Shown in pieces: positions 26,249 to 35,671 of a stretch of DNA of 64,000 nt (positions within the stretch are counted from its first letter, which is position 1; each line of letters starts with the position of its first letter). The position numbers were made by a program, and so were the translations under genes. The notes below the pieces were generated by a model that saw only the letters and a list, made by a program, of their open reading frames with translations, was not told where the DNA came from and ran no database searches. Origin of the DNA: Kineobactrum sediminis (lineage in GTDB: Bacteria; Pseudomonadota; Gammaproteobacteria; Pseudomonadales; Halieaceae); contig NZ_PKLZ01000009.1 of the NCBI RefSeq assembly GCF_002868715.1, forward strand, positions 124,001-188,000. The letters run 5' to 3'.

Positions 26249-26698
26249 TCAGACGAGAGTGTTCAGTTTATTCAGCAATTCCCTCTCATCCAGTTCAGTG
26301 TAGTCCTTGTTGATGTGATTGCTGATCATTTTGGCGACATGCTCGTTCAGATTCTGGTTGATAAGGCCATGAAAGTGGGGCGAAGCCACAACGATCAGGT
26401 TATCGAAGCGTTGTTTATTGCGAGCGTCGTTCAGGTTGTCGGCCAGCTCCCTGGCGAAGCGCTGATGTTCGTAGTCTTTTGGATTGGTGGGTTCAACGAA
26501 TTCGCCATGTGCCGAGCCCGCCATGTTCGTAGTGGTCGCCTGGAAATGGCCGGGACGGTCTGAACTCAGCCTCTCACCCTTTTCCCTGCTTTCCGGGTGG
26601 GCATATTCTTCAACCAGCGTCAGCGAGCGTAGCCGCCTTGGTTGGGTCTCATAGATGCGTGCCTGACTGGCGTTCGCAACAAGTAGCCATGTGCTCAT
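26249..26698 (-). CDS. Host attachment protein family
   Basis: A 149-residue protein from ATG 26698, with a GGGGGA just upstream; the open frame before it is unrelated. The N terminus STWLLVANASQARIYE and the conserved FDNLIVVASPHFHGLINQ segment match the family named for a plant-bacterial attachment protein (Host_attach). It has an eRF1/Rossmann-like fold, no signal peptide and an unknown biochemical role. The gene is divergent from thrS, with about 260 bases between. Confidence 0.8.
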   Translation of the reverse strand: MSTWLLVANASQARIYETQPRRLRSLTLVEEYAHPESREKGERLSSDRPGHFQATTTNMAGSAHGEFVEPTNPKDYEHQRFARELADNLNDARNKQRFDNLIVVASPHFHGLINQNLNEHVAKMISNHINKDYTELDERELLNKLNTLV

Positions 26699-26835
26699 AG
26701 AATCCCCCGACATGAATGGATCTTCCTTGTTAGAAGATAGTCCAGATCCCATTATTTCGCCGGATAATAGACCCTTTTCGCTATTCTCCATGCGCGCGCT
26801 AGTGAAGCTCTCGCGCTACTCACGGCAAGTTCCTG

Positions 26836-26844
26836 TGCTATACT
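26836..26844 (+). promoter_or_regulatory. Probable extended -10 promoter of the thrS operon
   Basis: TG-C-TATACT forms a good extended -10 about 115 bases before thrS; the -35 region is weak. The leader that follows contains two short hairpins, including GTGGCC/GGGCCAC at about 26919-26938 just before the start. This is the kind of structure expected if ThrRS represses its own translation as in E. coli, but that part is inference. Confidence 0.5.
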
Positions 26845-26958
26845 CTGTGCCGCCGTTTTCCCCGTTGCGGAAAAACGCCAAATTTCAGCCCACGATCCCC
26901 GATTGCAGCTGACCCACGTGGCCTTTAGTAGGGGCCACCACTGATACAAGGAAAGCGA

Positions 26959-28890
26959 GTGCCTGCTATTACCCTGCCTGACGGCAGCCAACGATTCTTT
27001 GATGCCCCGGTGTCAGTGCATGATGTGGCGTCAGATATCGGCCCCGGCCTGGCGAAAGCCGCGCTCGCGGGCGTTGTTGATGGTCGTGAGGTGGATACCT
27101 CTTTTGTAATCAGCGATGATGCCGAGCTGGCGATTATTACCGAGCGCGACGCAGCCGGCCTTGAGGTTATTCGCCATTCAGCTGCACACCTGCTGGCCAT
27201 GGCGACCCAGGAGCTTTTCCCGGGTACCCAGGTGACAATCGGCCCGGTGATTGAAGACGGGTTCTATTATGATTTCGCGACCGGGCATCATTTCACCCCG
27301 GAAGACCTGGAGAAGATCGAACAGCGGATGGCACAGATCGTTGCCGACGATCTGACGGTTGAACGCGTGGTAATGAGCCGCGAGCGCGCCATAGAGCTGT
27401 TCCGTAACATGGGCGAGCACTACAAGGTCCAGATTATTGAAAGCCTGCCCGAAGGTGAAGAGCTGTCGGTCTATCAGCAGGGTCCCTGGATGGATCTGTG
27501 CCGTGGCCCCCACGTGCCCAGTACCGGCAAACTCAAGGCCTTCAAGCTGACAAAGGTTGCGGGTGCCTACTGGCGCGGTGACTCCAGCAATGAAATGCTG
27601 CAGCGCATCTACGGTACGGCCTGGGCCAATAAAAAGCAGCTGGCCGACTACCTGACTCGTATCGAGGAAGCCGAAAAGCGGGATCATCGCAAAATCGGCA
27701 AGAAACTGGGCCTGTTTCATACTCAGGAAGAAGCGCCCGGCATGGTTTTCTGGCATCCCGATGGCTGGACGTTATACCAGGGTATCGAGCAATACATGCG
27801 CCGGGCCCAGCATGCCCATGGCTACCAGGAAATTCGCACGCCACAGCTGGTTGATATGTCGCTGTGGGAGCGCTCCGGCCACGCCGATAAATTTGGCGAT
27901 GACATGTTTACCCTGCAATCGGAAGACCGGCAGTTTGCGGTGAAACCGATGAATTGCCCTTGTCATGTGCAGGTCTTCAACCAGGGGCTGAAATCCTACC
28001 GTGACTTGCCGCTGCGCCTGGCGGAGTTTGGCAGCTGCCACCGCAATGAGCCCTCCGGTTCTTTGCACGGTATTATGCGGGTGCGCGGCTTCACCCAGGA
28101 TGATGCTCACATTTTCTGCACCGAGGACCAGATCCAGGCTGAAGTTTCCTCTTTTATCGATTTTCTGCACGAGGTCTATGCCGATTTCGGCTTCAGCGAG
28201 GTGATTTATCGCCTTTCAACGCGACCCCCGAAGCGCGTAGGGTCCGATAGTGACTGGGACCGTGCGGAGCAGGCGTTGGCCGATGCCCTGGATGCCCATG
28301 ACTTACCCTGGCAGGAATTGCCGGGCGAGGGGGCATTCTACGGCCCCAAAATCGAATTTTCGTTGAAGGATTGTATCGGCCGGGTGTGGCAGCTGGGCAC
28401 GGTGCAGGTGGATTTCTCCATGCCCGGACGCCTCGGCGCCCAGTATGTGGCGGAAGACGGCTCGCGCCAGGTGCCGGTTATGTTACACCGCGCAATCCTC
28501 GGATCCTTCGAGCGTTTCATTGGAATATTGATTGAGCACTACGAAGGTGTTTTTCCCACCTGGCTGGCGCCCACCCAGGCTGTGGTGCTGAATATTACCG
28601 ACAAACAGGGCGATTATGCCCGAAATGTGGAAGATTCCTTGAAAAACAAAGGGTTTCGGGTCATTTCGGACTTGAGAAATGAGAAAATCGGCTTTAAAAT
28701 CCGCGAGCATACTATTCATAAGGTTCCCTACCTGTTGGTGGTGGGGGATAAAGAAGTAGACACCCAAACTGTGGCCGTGCGGGCCCGTCGTGGTGAGGAC
28801 CTGGGATCCATGGATCTCAGCGCTCTGGAAGCGCTCCTCTCGAACGACGTGGCGCAACTCGGCCGTATTTCATTGGAGAACCAGCATTAA
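26959..28890 (+). CDS. thrS: Threonyl-tRNA synthetase
   Basis: A 643-residue class II synthetase, full length. GTG 26959 has AAGGA six bases upstream. Domains in order are TGS (1-62), the editing domain with HSAAHLL (HxxxH zinc/editing motif near residue 74), the catalytic core with zinc ligand Cys in PMNCPCHV, motif 2 ([20 protein letters not shown]), motif 3 ([19 protein letters not shown]) and a C-terminal anticodon-binding domain. It charges tRNA-Thr. Its TAA stop overlaps the ATT start of infC, so the two are translationally coupled. Confidence 0.98.
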   Translation: MPAITLPDGSQRFFDAPVSVHDVASDIGPGLAKAALAGVVDGREVDTSFVISDDAELAIITERDAAGLEVIRHSAAHLLAMATQELFPGTQVTIGPVIEDGFYYDFATGHHFTPEDLEKIEQRMAQIVADDLTVERVVMSRERAIELFRNMGEHYKVQIIESLPEGEELSVYQQGPWMDLCRGPHVPSTGKLKAFKLTKVAGAYWRGDSSNEMLQRIYGTAWANKKQLADYLTRIEEAEKRDHRKIGKKLGLFHTQEEAPGMVFWHPDGWTLYQGIEQYMRRAQHAHGYQEIRTPQLVDMSLWERSGHADKFGDDMFTLQSEDRQFAVKPMNCPCHVQVFNQGLKSYRDLPLRLAEFGSCHRNEPSGSLHGIMRVRGFTQDDAHIFCTEDQIQAEVSSFIDFLHEVYADFGFSEVIYRLSTRPPKRVGSDSDWDRAEQALADALDAHDLPWQELPGEGAFYGPKIEFSLKDCIGRVWQLGTVQVDFSMPGRLGAQYVAEDGSRQVPVMLHRAILGSFERFIGILIEHYEGVFPTWLAPTQAVVLNITDKQGDYARNVEDSLKNKGFRVISDLRNEKIGFKIREHTIHKVPYLLVVGDKEVDTQTVAVRARRGEDLGSMDLSALEALLSNDVAQLGRISLENQH

Positions 28891-29422
28891 GAAAGATAGC
28901 GGCAAGGGCTCCTCAAAAAAAGCCCTGATTAACGACCAGATTACATCGGATCCGGTACGCCTTGTGGGCGCGGATGGCGAGCAGGTAGGTATTGTGCCTC
29001 TGAAAGAGGCGCTGGCGGCAGCAGAAGCTGCCACCATGGACCTCGTGCTGATCGCCGATTCAGAACCACCGGTCTGCAAGGTGATGGACTACGGGAAGCA
29101 TATTTTCGAGGCCAAGAAACAGAAAGCGGCTTCGAAAAAGAAACAGAAGCGAACCCAGGTCAAAGAGATGAAGTTTCGTCCAGGGACGGAGGAAGGAGAC
29201 TACCAGGTAAAACTACGCAACCTGGTGCGTTTTCTAGAGCAAGGCGATAAAGCCAAGGTCACGCTGCGTTTTCGCGGTCGTGAAATGGCTCACCAGGAAA
29301 TCGGCATGGAGCTACTCAAACGAGTAGAAGCTGATCTGGCCGAATTGGGCGCTGTTGAGCAATTTCCTAAAATGGAAGGCCGACAGTTGACCATGGTGAT
29401 CGCACCCAGGAAGAAGAGCTAG
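28886..29422 (+). CDS. infC: Translation initiation factor IF-3 (ATT start)
   Basis: A 178-residue IF-3 that binds the 30S subunit and rejects non-canonical start codons. There is no ATG, GTG or TTG at the family N terminus. The protein begins at ATT 28886 (ATT AAG AAA GAT AGC), with GGAG eight bases upstream, as in E. coli, where the rare start is the basis of IF-3 autoregulation. Both the N domain ([14 protein letters not shown]) and the C domain ([32 protein letters not shown]) are intact. It overlaps the thrS stop as ATTAA. Confidence 0.96.
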   Translation: MKKDSGKGSSKKALINDQITSDPVRLVGADGEQVGIVPLKEALAAAEAATMDLVLIADSEPPVCKVMDYGKHIFEAKKQKAASKKKQKRTQVKEMKFRPGTEEGDYQVKLRNLVRFLEQGDKAKVTLRFRGREMAHQEIGMELLKRVEADLAELGAVEQFPKMEGRQLTMVIAPRKKS

Positions 29423-29480
29423 GGCCTGTGAATGCCTTTTTTCTTCATTTTATATTGATGCAAATGCGGAGTATCTAACG

Positions 29481-29675
29481 ATGCCAAAAGCTAAAATTCA
29501 CAGCGGGGCTGCCAAGCGTTTCAAGAAAACTGCTGGTGGCTACAAGCGCAAGAGCGCTCACAAGAGTCACATCCTGACCAAGATGACAACCAAGCGCAAG
29601 CGTCAGCTGCGCGGAACCTCTCTGGTTCATGCCAGTGATAAGGTGCACGTAGACCGGATGTTCCGGGCCTGCTAA
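29481..29675 (+). CDS. rpmI: 50S ribosomal protein L35
   Basis: A 64-residue basic protein with the L35 pattern [31 protein letters not shown] and a C-terminal histidine/arginine region. It has the usual length and sits in the standard infC-rpmI-rplT order. The 58-base gap after infC is where L20 represses translation in E. coli, so similar control is plausible. Confidence 0.98.
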   Translation: MPKAKIHSGAAKRFKKTAGGYKRKSAHKSHILTKMTTKRKRQLRGTSLVHASDKVHVDRMFRAC

Positions 29676-29706
29676 ACGGTTATTCATTTTAGATTAGGAG
29701 AAGACC

Positions 29707-30063
29707 ATGCCTCGCGTAAAACGTGGTGTAACGGCTCATCGCCGTCACAAGAAAATCCTGAAGCAGGCCAAGGGCTATTATGGCGCCCGTAGCCGTGTGT
29801 TTCGTGTTGCCAAACAGGCTGTTACCAAAGCCGGTCAGTACGCATACCGTGACCGTCGCCAGCGCAAGCGTCAGTTCCGAGCGCTGTGGATCACGCGTAT
29901 CAATGCCCAGTCCCGCGCCAATGGCCTGAGCTACAGCCGCCTGATCAATGGCCTGAAGAAAGCCAGCATTGGCCTGGATCGTCGCGTCCTTTCGGACCTG
30001 GCGGTGCGTGACAAGCCGGCTTTTGCAGCGATTGTGGAACAAGCAAAGGCCGCGCTGGCCTGA
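29707..30063 (+). CDS. rplT: 50S ribosomal protein L20
   Basis: A 118-residue L20 with the expected N terminus [19 protein letters not shown] and core [20 protein letters not shown]. It is an early 23S rRNA-binding assembly protein and, in known systems, the repressor of its own operon. GGAG precedes the ATG by eight bases. A strong terminator follows. Confidence 0.98.
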   Translation: MPRVKRGVTAHRRHKKILKQAKGYYGARSRVFRVAKQAVTKAGQYAYRDRRQRKRQFRALWITRINAQSRANGLSYSRLINGLKKASIGLDRRVLSDLAVRDKPAFAAIVEQAKAALA

Positions 30064-30111
30064 GTCCGTCCCTGCCGCTTGCGCGGTTCGCTGTTGGTTT
30101 AAGCAAGATCG

Positions 30112-30144
30112 AAAAGGGAAAGGGCGTTGCTCTTTCCCTTTTTT
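30112..30144 (+). terminator. Intrinsic terminator after rplT
   Basis: An 11-bp perfect stem, AAAAGGGAAAG with CTTTCCCTTTT, has a nine-base loop and runs into TT. It separates the IF3/L35/L20 genes from pheST, at least partly. Confidence 0.88.
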
Positions 30145-30197
30145 GTTTGGTGATTGGTTGGTTTGGCGGTATTTGGGTTCGGCAGTGAATTGTCGTA

Positions 30198-30309
30198 CGG
30201 CACAGGCGGTGGGGGCCTGCCCGGACACGCCACAAGTACGTCCCTGTAGGCTCGGCGGCGGCCATCCATGGCCGCCGACGGTCCGGGCAGGCCCCCACCG
30301 CCTGTGCCG
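30198..30309. repeat. Giant hairpin 1 (29-bp perfect arms, 54-base loop)
   Basis: Arms 30198-30226 and 30281-30309 are exact reverse complements. The 54-base loop contains a nested 10-bp hairpin (30256-30265 with 30268-30277, CGGCGGCCAT/ATGGCCGCCG). The loop begins ACGCC and carries GTCCCTGTAGGCTCG, which aligns with the reverse complement of the loop of the second hairpin, so both belong to one repeat family in opposite orientation. Confidence 0.9.
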
Positions 30310-30389
30310 CACTACCTCGGCGAGCTGAATATTATCGCTGAAGAAGAAAACGTGGCCGTGGTTAGAAGCTGGCACACAGGCAGCCTTGA

Positions 30390-30491
30390 GCGGGCAGGAG
30401 AACGGTTCCGGGACTGTGTGAGACATGGATGTCGAGGACAAGCCCCCATGGACGGGTTCACGGCGTGTCCCGGAACCGTTCTCCTGCCCGC
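30390..30491. repeat. Giant hairpin 2 (25-bp perfect arms, 52-base loop)
   Basis: Arms 30390-30414 and 30467-30491 are exact reverse complements and differ in sequence from those of hairpin 1 except next to the loop (CGGGAC). The loop has a small internal palindrome (GACATGGATGTC). Read on the minus strand it starts ACGCC and has GTCC, GGGGCTTG and CATCCATG in the same order as hairpin 1. It lies 61 bases before pheS. Confidence 0.9.
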
Positions 30492-30539
30492 GCGAGGCGG
30501 CGGAAGTACTACACAAATCAAGGTCATACGACCCCGTGA

Positions 30540-31586
<1,047 letters not shown>

Positions 31587-31607
31587 CAGACCACGGAGAA
31601 ATGTAGA

Positions 31608-33998
31608 GTGAAGATTAGCGAACAATGGCTGCGTGAATGGGTTAACCCCGCACTGACTACCGAAGAACTGGCGCACCAAATCACCATGGCAGGCCTCGAA
31701 GTGGATGCCATTGAGCCTGTTGCCGGCGTTTTCAGCGGTGTTGTAGTGGCGGAGATCGTGACCGCGGAGCAGCACCCGGATGCCGACAAACTGCGGGTAT
31801 GCACAGTCAATACAGGCGGTGGGACTGTACAGATCGTGTGTGGCGCTCCCAACGCCCGAGCGGGCCTGAAGACGCCGCTGGCGCAGGTTGGCGCAGTGCT
31901 ACCGGGTGATTTCAGGATCAAAAAAGCGAAATTACGAGGTGTTGAGTCCCAGGGAATGCTGTGTGCGGAGCAGGAACTCGGCCTCTCGGACGCCAATGCC
32001 GGCCTGATGGAGCTGCCGGCAGATGCACCGGTCGGGACTGACTTGCGCTCTTACCTGGCGCTGGATGACCACCTGATTGAGATAGGCCTTACACCCAATC
32101 GTGCCGACTGCCTGAGTATCGCCGGCATCGCCCGCGAAGTGGGGCTGTTGAATGCACTCCCGGTCAGCGCGATTGGGTGTGACCCGGTGCCCGCCACCGT
32201 CGAAGATACTTTCTCCGTGCGCCTGGAGGCTCCGCAAGGCTGCCCGCGCTATGCGGGCAGGATCATTAAAGGTATTGATATCAGCAGGCCTTCGCCCCTG
32301 TGGCTGCAGGAGAAACTGCGTCGTTGTGGCTTACGCAGTATTGATGCGGTGGTGGATGTGACCAATTACATTCTGCTCGAGCTGGGCCAGCCGATGCATG
32401 CATTTGATCTCGGTAAACTGCAGGGCGGCATTGTAGTCCGCACAGCCCGTCAGGGTGAAACACTGGCTTTACTGGATGGCCAGAGCGTTAACCTGCGCGA
32501 AAATACATTGGTGATTGCTGACCACAGTGCACCGGTTGCCATGGCTGGAATCATGGGCGGCGACCCAACCGCTGTCGACGATAAAACCTGCGACCTGTTC
32601 CTCGAGTCAGCATTTTTCACCCCGGACCTGCTGGCGGGTAAGGCCCGTGGCTATGGCCTGCATACCGACTCGTCCCACCGGTTTGAGCGCGGCGTGGACT
32701 TCCGTCTGCAGCGCCGGGCACTGGAGCGCGCCACACGCTTGCTGCTTGACATTGTCGGTGGTGAGGCAGGGCCGGTAACCGAAGTGGTAGATGAACCCTG
32801 CCTGCCGCTGCTGCCTCCCGTCACCTTGCGTCGGGCGCGTATCCCGCGCCTGCTGGGCTTCGAGTTGCCGGATACCGAGGTTGAACGCATTCTGGCTGGT
32901 CTGGGGCTCATTGTTGTGGCAACGGAAGAGGGCTGGACCTGCGAAATTCCGAGCTGGCGTTTTGATATCAGTATTGAAGTGGACCTGCTGGAGGAGCTGG
33001 CGCGGGTGTATGGCTATAACCGGCTACCGGTAAGTCATATCCGGGCCGATCTGGTAATACCTGCCAGGGCTGAGGCGCGACTGTCTATCCGCGACCTGCG
33101 CCGCCATCTCGGCGCCCGGGGTTATCGGGAAGCCATAACCTACAGCTTTATCGATCCGCAGATGCAACGGCTGTTCGATCCGGACACCAAAGCGGTAGCA
33201 CTGGAGAATCCGATTTCCGCTGATATGGCGGTGATGCGCAGCAGCCTGTTACCAGGGCTAGCCGCCGCCGTTCTTCGCAACAGTAATCGCCAGCAGGGAA
33301 GGGTACGCCTGTTTGAAACCGGACTGCGCTTTATACCCGGTGAGGCCGAGGGTAATGTTGCCGGCCTGCGCCAGGAACCGACACTGGCGATGATCATCAG
33401 TGGCCAGCGCTTTGCCGAATCGTGGGCGGTAGCCACGGCTCCGGCTGATTATTTTGACCTCAAGGGAGACCTTGAAAGCTTGTTGGGTATTGGGGGAGCT
33501 GCCGATAAATTCAGTTTTCGTGCGGCGCAACACCCCGCCTTACACCCGGGACAGACCGCCGAGCTGATCCGGAATGACAAGGTTGTCGGCATTCTCGGGG
33601 CCCTGCATCCCGGAGTGTTGGCGGAACTCGATCTGGTGGGACCCGTATTTGCCTGCGAAGTTGATCTCGCTGCAGTACTTGAGGGGGAGTTGCCCCGGTT
33701 CAGTGAATTGTCACGGTTTCCCGAAGTGCGTCGTGATATTGCGATTGTCGTTGATAAGACGGTTGCTGCCGCCACTTTGCTGGAAACTGTTCGAAACACA
33801 GCGGGGGCTTACCTGACGGAGTTAAGGTTGTTTGATGTCTATCAAGGCAAAGGTATTGATCCTGAACGAAAAAGCCTCGCCTTTGGTTTGACTTTCAGGG
33901 ATCAAACGCGCACTCTTAGCGACGAAGTGGTGAACCATGCCATGGATCAAGTTATTGATTCCTTGGAAAAAAATTACAATGCTGAGCTCAGGAACTAG
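31608..33998 (+). CDS. pheT: Phenylalanyl-tRNA synthetase beta subunit
   Basis: A 796-residue subunit with a GTG start at 31608 and a GGAG upstream. Domains in order are the EMAP/OB tRNA-binding domain (about 39-150), B3/B4 editing domains (about 210-385), B5 (about 400-475), a catalytic-like core and a C-terminal ferredoxin-fold anticodon-binding domain (ELSRFPEVRRDIAIVVDKTV). The length is normal. It aids tRNA-Phe binding and hydrolyses misacylated Tyr-tRNA-Phe. ihfA follows after 12 bases. Confidence 0.97.
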   Translation: MKISEQWLREWVNPALTTEELAHQITMAGLEVDAIEPVAGVFSGVVVAEIVTAEQHPDADKLRVCTVNTGGGTVQIVCGAPNARAGLKTPLAQVGAVLPGDFRIKKAKLRGVESQGMLCAEQELGLSDANAGLMELPADAPVGTDLRSYLALDDHLIEIGLTPNRADCLSIAGIAREVGLLNALPVSAIGCDPVPATVEDTFSVRLEAPQGCPRYAGRIIKGIDISRPSPLWLQEKLRRCGLRSIDAVVDVTNYILLELGQPMHAFDLGKLQGGIVVRTARQGETLALLDGQSVNLRENTLVIADHSAPVAMAGIMGGDPTAVDDKTCDLFLESAFFTPDLLAGKARGYGLHTDSSHRFERGVDFRLQRRALERATRLLLDIVGGEAGPVTEVVDEPCLPLLPPVTLRRARIPRLLGFELPDTEVERILAGLGLIVVATEEGWTCEIPSWRFDISIEVDLLEELARVYGYNRLPVSHIRADLVIPARAEARLSIRDLRRHLGARGYREAITYSFIDPQMQRLFDPDTKAVALENPISADMAVMRSSLLPGLAAAVLRNSNRQQGRVRLFETGLRFIPGEAEGNVAGLRQEPTLAMIISGQRFAESWAVATAPADYFDLKGDLESLLGIGGAADKFSFRAAQHPALHPGQTAELIRNDKVVGILGALHPGVLAELDLVGPVFACEVDLAAVLEGELPRFSELSRFPEVRRDIAIVVDKTVAAATLLETVRNTAGAYLTELRLFDVYQGKGIDPERKSLAFGLTFRDQTRTLSDEVVNHAMDQVIDSLEKNYNAELRN

Positions 33999-34010
33999 GC
34001 CCTAACCCCG

Positions 34011-34316
34011 ATGACCGCCCTCACAAAATCCGAGATGGCCGAACGCCTGTTTGAAGAGCTGGGGCTCAACAAACGTGAGGCAAAGGAGATTGTTGAACTC
34101 TTCTTTGAGGAAATTCGCGCGAGCCTGGAAGGTAATGAACAGGTCAAGCTCTCCGGCTTTGGTAATTTTGACCTGCGCGACAAGAGCCAGCGTCCCGGGC
34201 GTAATCCCAAGACCGGGGAAGAAATCCCCATTTCCGCACGCCGGGTGGTGACTTTTCGCCCTGGCCAGAAGTTGAAGGCACGGGTAGAAGAATATGCTGG
34301 AACCGAGTCACAATAA
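34011..34316 (+). CDS. ihfA: Integration host factor alpha subunit
   Basis: A 101-residue DNA-bending protein. The N-terminal helical body ([20 protein letters not shown]) and the beta-arm [19 protein letters not shown] with its intercalating Pro are intact. It forms a heterodimer with IhfB and acts in replication, recombination and sigma54 promoter activation. The pheT-ihfA-merR order is standard in gammaproteobacteria, and its end overlaps the next gene by 23 bases. Confidence 0.97.
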   Translation: MTALTKSEMAERLFEELGLNKREAKEIVELFFEEIRASLEGNEQVKLSGFGNFDLRDKSQRPGRNPKTGEEIPISARRVVTFRPGQKLKARVEEYAGTESQ

Positions 34317-34656
34317 CGAACTGCCGGTGATTCCCGGCAAACGCTATTTCACCATTGGTGAAGTCAGCGAGCTGTGTGCGGTGAAGCCCCATGTACTGCG
34401 CTACTGGGAACAGGAGTTTCCGCAGCTCAAGCCGGTCAAGCGTCGCGGTAATCGCCGCTACTACCAGCGCGAGGACGTGCTCACAATTCGCCAGATTCGC
34501 ACGTTGCTTTACGAAGAAGGTTACACTATCGGCGGTGCGCGTCAGCGTATGACCACGGAAGAGCCGGACGCAGTTCGCCTGAGTGGCCACGCTGTGATCA
34601 AAGAGACCATCGAAGAACTGGAAGATGTACTAAGAGTGCTCACGCCGGGCAAATAG
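34294..34656 (+). CDS. MerR-family transcriptional regulator
   Basis: A 120-residue protein with an N-terminal winged helix typical of MerR ([20 protein letters not shown], then [20 protein letters not shown]). The C-terminal dimerisation helix is short and there are no metal-binding cysteines, so it is the small uncharacterised MerR member that usually follows ihfA (YcgE/PA2737-like). It overlaps ihfA, so it is co-transcribed. Confidence 0.9.
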   Translation: MLEPSHNNELPVIPGKRYFTIGEVSELCAVKPHVLRYWEQEFPQLKPVKRRGNRRYYQREDVLTIRQIRTLLYEEGYTIGGARQRMTTEEPDAVRLSGHAVIKETIEELEDVLRVLTPGK

Positions 34657-34659
34657 AGT

Positions 34660-34687
34660 TTGTCTTCGAGCGCCCATTCAGTATAAT
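34660..34687 (+). promoter_or_regulatory. Sigma70 promoter of tRNA-Pro
   Basis: TTGTCT and a perfect TATAAT are separated by 16 bases, followed by a GC-rich discriminator (GCGCGGC) typical of stringently controlled stable RNA genes. The mature tRNA starts 25 bases after the -10. Confidence 0.85.
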
Positions 34688-34711
34688 GCGCGGCTCTCGC
34701 AAAGAGACTTT

Positions 34712-34788
34712 CGGGGCGTAGCGCAGCCTGGTAGCGCACCACACTGGGGGTGTGGTGGTCGCAGGTTCAAATCCTGCCGTCCCGACCA
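34712..34788 (+). tRNA. tRNA-Pro (GGG)
   Basis: A 77-base cloverleaf. The acceptor stem CGGGGCG closes with CGTCCCG (one G-T pair), and the tRNA-Pro-like first base C is present. The anticodon loop CTGGGGG has anticodon GGG, the T arm is GCAGGTTCAAATCCTGC, and the CCA end is encoded. tRNA 3' ends are common integration sites, and the debris downstream of this one begins with insertion-element ends. Confidence 0.96.
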
Positions 34789-34821
34789 TATTTATTATAT
34801 TAATCAGTAGCTTAGGTTCTA

Positions 34822-34957
34822 GGCTCTACCCACTTAACGGGGGATGGACCGGTTTTCACTAAGCCCGATTGATAATGCCATCCGAACGCCGTACCGCGGC
34901 TCTACCCAATTAACGGGGGATGAGCCAGTTTTCACTAAACCCTGTTGATGATGCCAT
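34822..34957 (+). repeat. Tandem pair of 60-bp ISL3-type element ends
   Basis: Copies at 34822-34881 and 34898-34957 share roughly five of every six bases, in the same orientation. Both begin GGCTCTACCCA and continue TTAACGGGGGATG and GTTTTCACTAA. ISL3-family elements have terminal repeats starting GGCTCT, and the second copy abuts the C-terminal end of an ISL3-like transposase remnant, so it is that element's end. The first copy is probably the end of another, lost element. Confidence 0.7.
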
Positions 34958-35126
34958 TCCATCCACAATGGGTTAAGACCCTCAGTCGGTAATTTTCAAA
35001 GTTTCTGAATCCATACGCTCTCCTCGACATCATTTCCATCTTGTTGTGCAAGCCCTCGGTCCCAAGGTGACTTTCTGTAAAGTCGCGCCTGAGAGCCGTC
35101 GACCAGGAAGGAAACCAGTTTCCCAA
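34935..35126 (-). pseudogene. ISL3-family transposase, C-terminal remnant
   Basis: About 63 residues in an open frame read as the C terminus of an ISL3 (IS204/IS1001/IS1165) transposase: TEGLHNKMEMMSRRAYGFRN followed by FENYRLRVL. Full transposases have about 400 residues, so the catalytic DDE core is gone. The remnant's 3' end runs into a GGCTCT-type terminal repeat, as expected. The upstream boundary is near the promoter of the toxin-antitoxin pair. Confidence 0.75.
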
Positions 35127-35179
35127 AGTGCCCTTTAATGCGTATAAGTACCTTTAGTGGCACTAGTGGTCTTTTGCGC

Positions 35180-35185
35180 TATAAT
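35180..35185 (+). promoter_or_regulatory. Probable promoter of the toxin-antitoxin pair
   Basis: A perfect TATAAT lies 34 bases before the antitoxin ATG. The -35 region (TTTAGT at 35153-35158) is weak and too far away. The palindrome CACTAGTG (35161-35168) lies between them, a plausible operator for antitoxin autorepression. Confidence 0.5.
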
Positions 35186-35218
35186 TATCCCCCAGCGACA
35201 TTAAAAGAGGGATCCGTT

Positions 35219-35671
35219 ATGAAAAGCGATGCAGTAAAGGTGCCGGCGCCGCAAGGCCCGGAACGTGGTGTGGTCGCTCAGGCACGCCGGTTGCTGCAAA
35301 GTCTTTCCTGGCTGGCGCCAGCGGCGATGCTGAATAGTAAGGGCGGTCGTGATTTTGGCCGTCAGATAGAGGATTCGATCGCGGAAATCAACGAAGGAAA
35401 AGGTGTGCTGCGTTTGCAGATCCGTAGGCGCGATGCCGCGGTAGTGGTCAGTGTCGACCACTATGAAGAGATGGTACGGATGAAGGCCTTGTGTGCCGAG
35501 CTGGTGGACCGGGTGAAGGAAAAGGAGATCGCCGGAGCCGCTGGCAAGTATGAAGCGCTGTATCAGCGAATTACTTCGTCGACTTCCCGCCGTGCCGCAG
35601 ATGCGTTGTTCTCGGTGACGGGCGAGGAGCTGCGGGAATCCTACAAGCCAGGTAAGACCGAGGGCTCGTGA
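35219..35671 (+). CDS. Phd/YefM-like antitoxin (putative)
   Basis: A 150-residue protein from ATG 35219, with GAGGG upstream. The middle section IRRRDAAVVVSVDHYEEMVR resembles the Phd/YefM antitoxin strand-helix (xxVVxSxxxYxxL). The rest is helical and polar, with a C-terminal part (ELRESYKPGK) that could be the toxin-binding tail. Phd proteins are usually about 80 residues, so this one is long. Its stop overlaps the GTG of a zeta-like kinase gene (GTGA), the main reason to call it an antitoxin. Confidence 0.6.
   Translation: MKSDAVKVPAPQGPERGVVAQARRLLQSLSWLAPAAMLNSKGGRDFGRQIEDSIAEINEGKGVLRLQIRRRDAAVVVSVDHYEEMVRMKALCAELVDRVKEKEIAGAAGKYEALYQRITSSTSRRAADALFSVTGEELRESYKPGKTEGS

Noticed and set aside
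30198-30491. Possible CRISPR array
   Set aside because: The two units are inverted palindromes with different arms, not direct repeats with regular spacers, and no cas gene is nearby.
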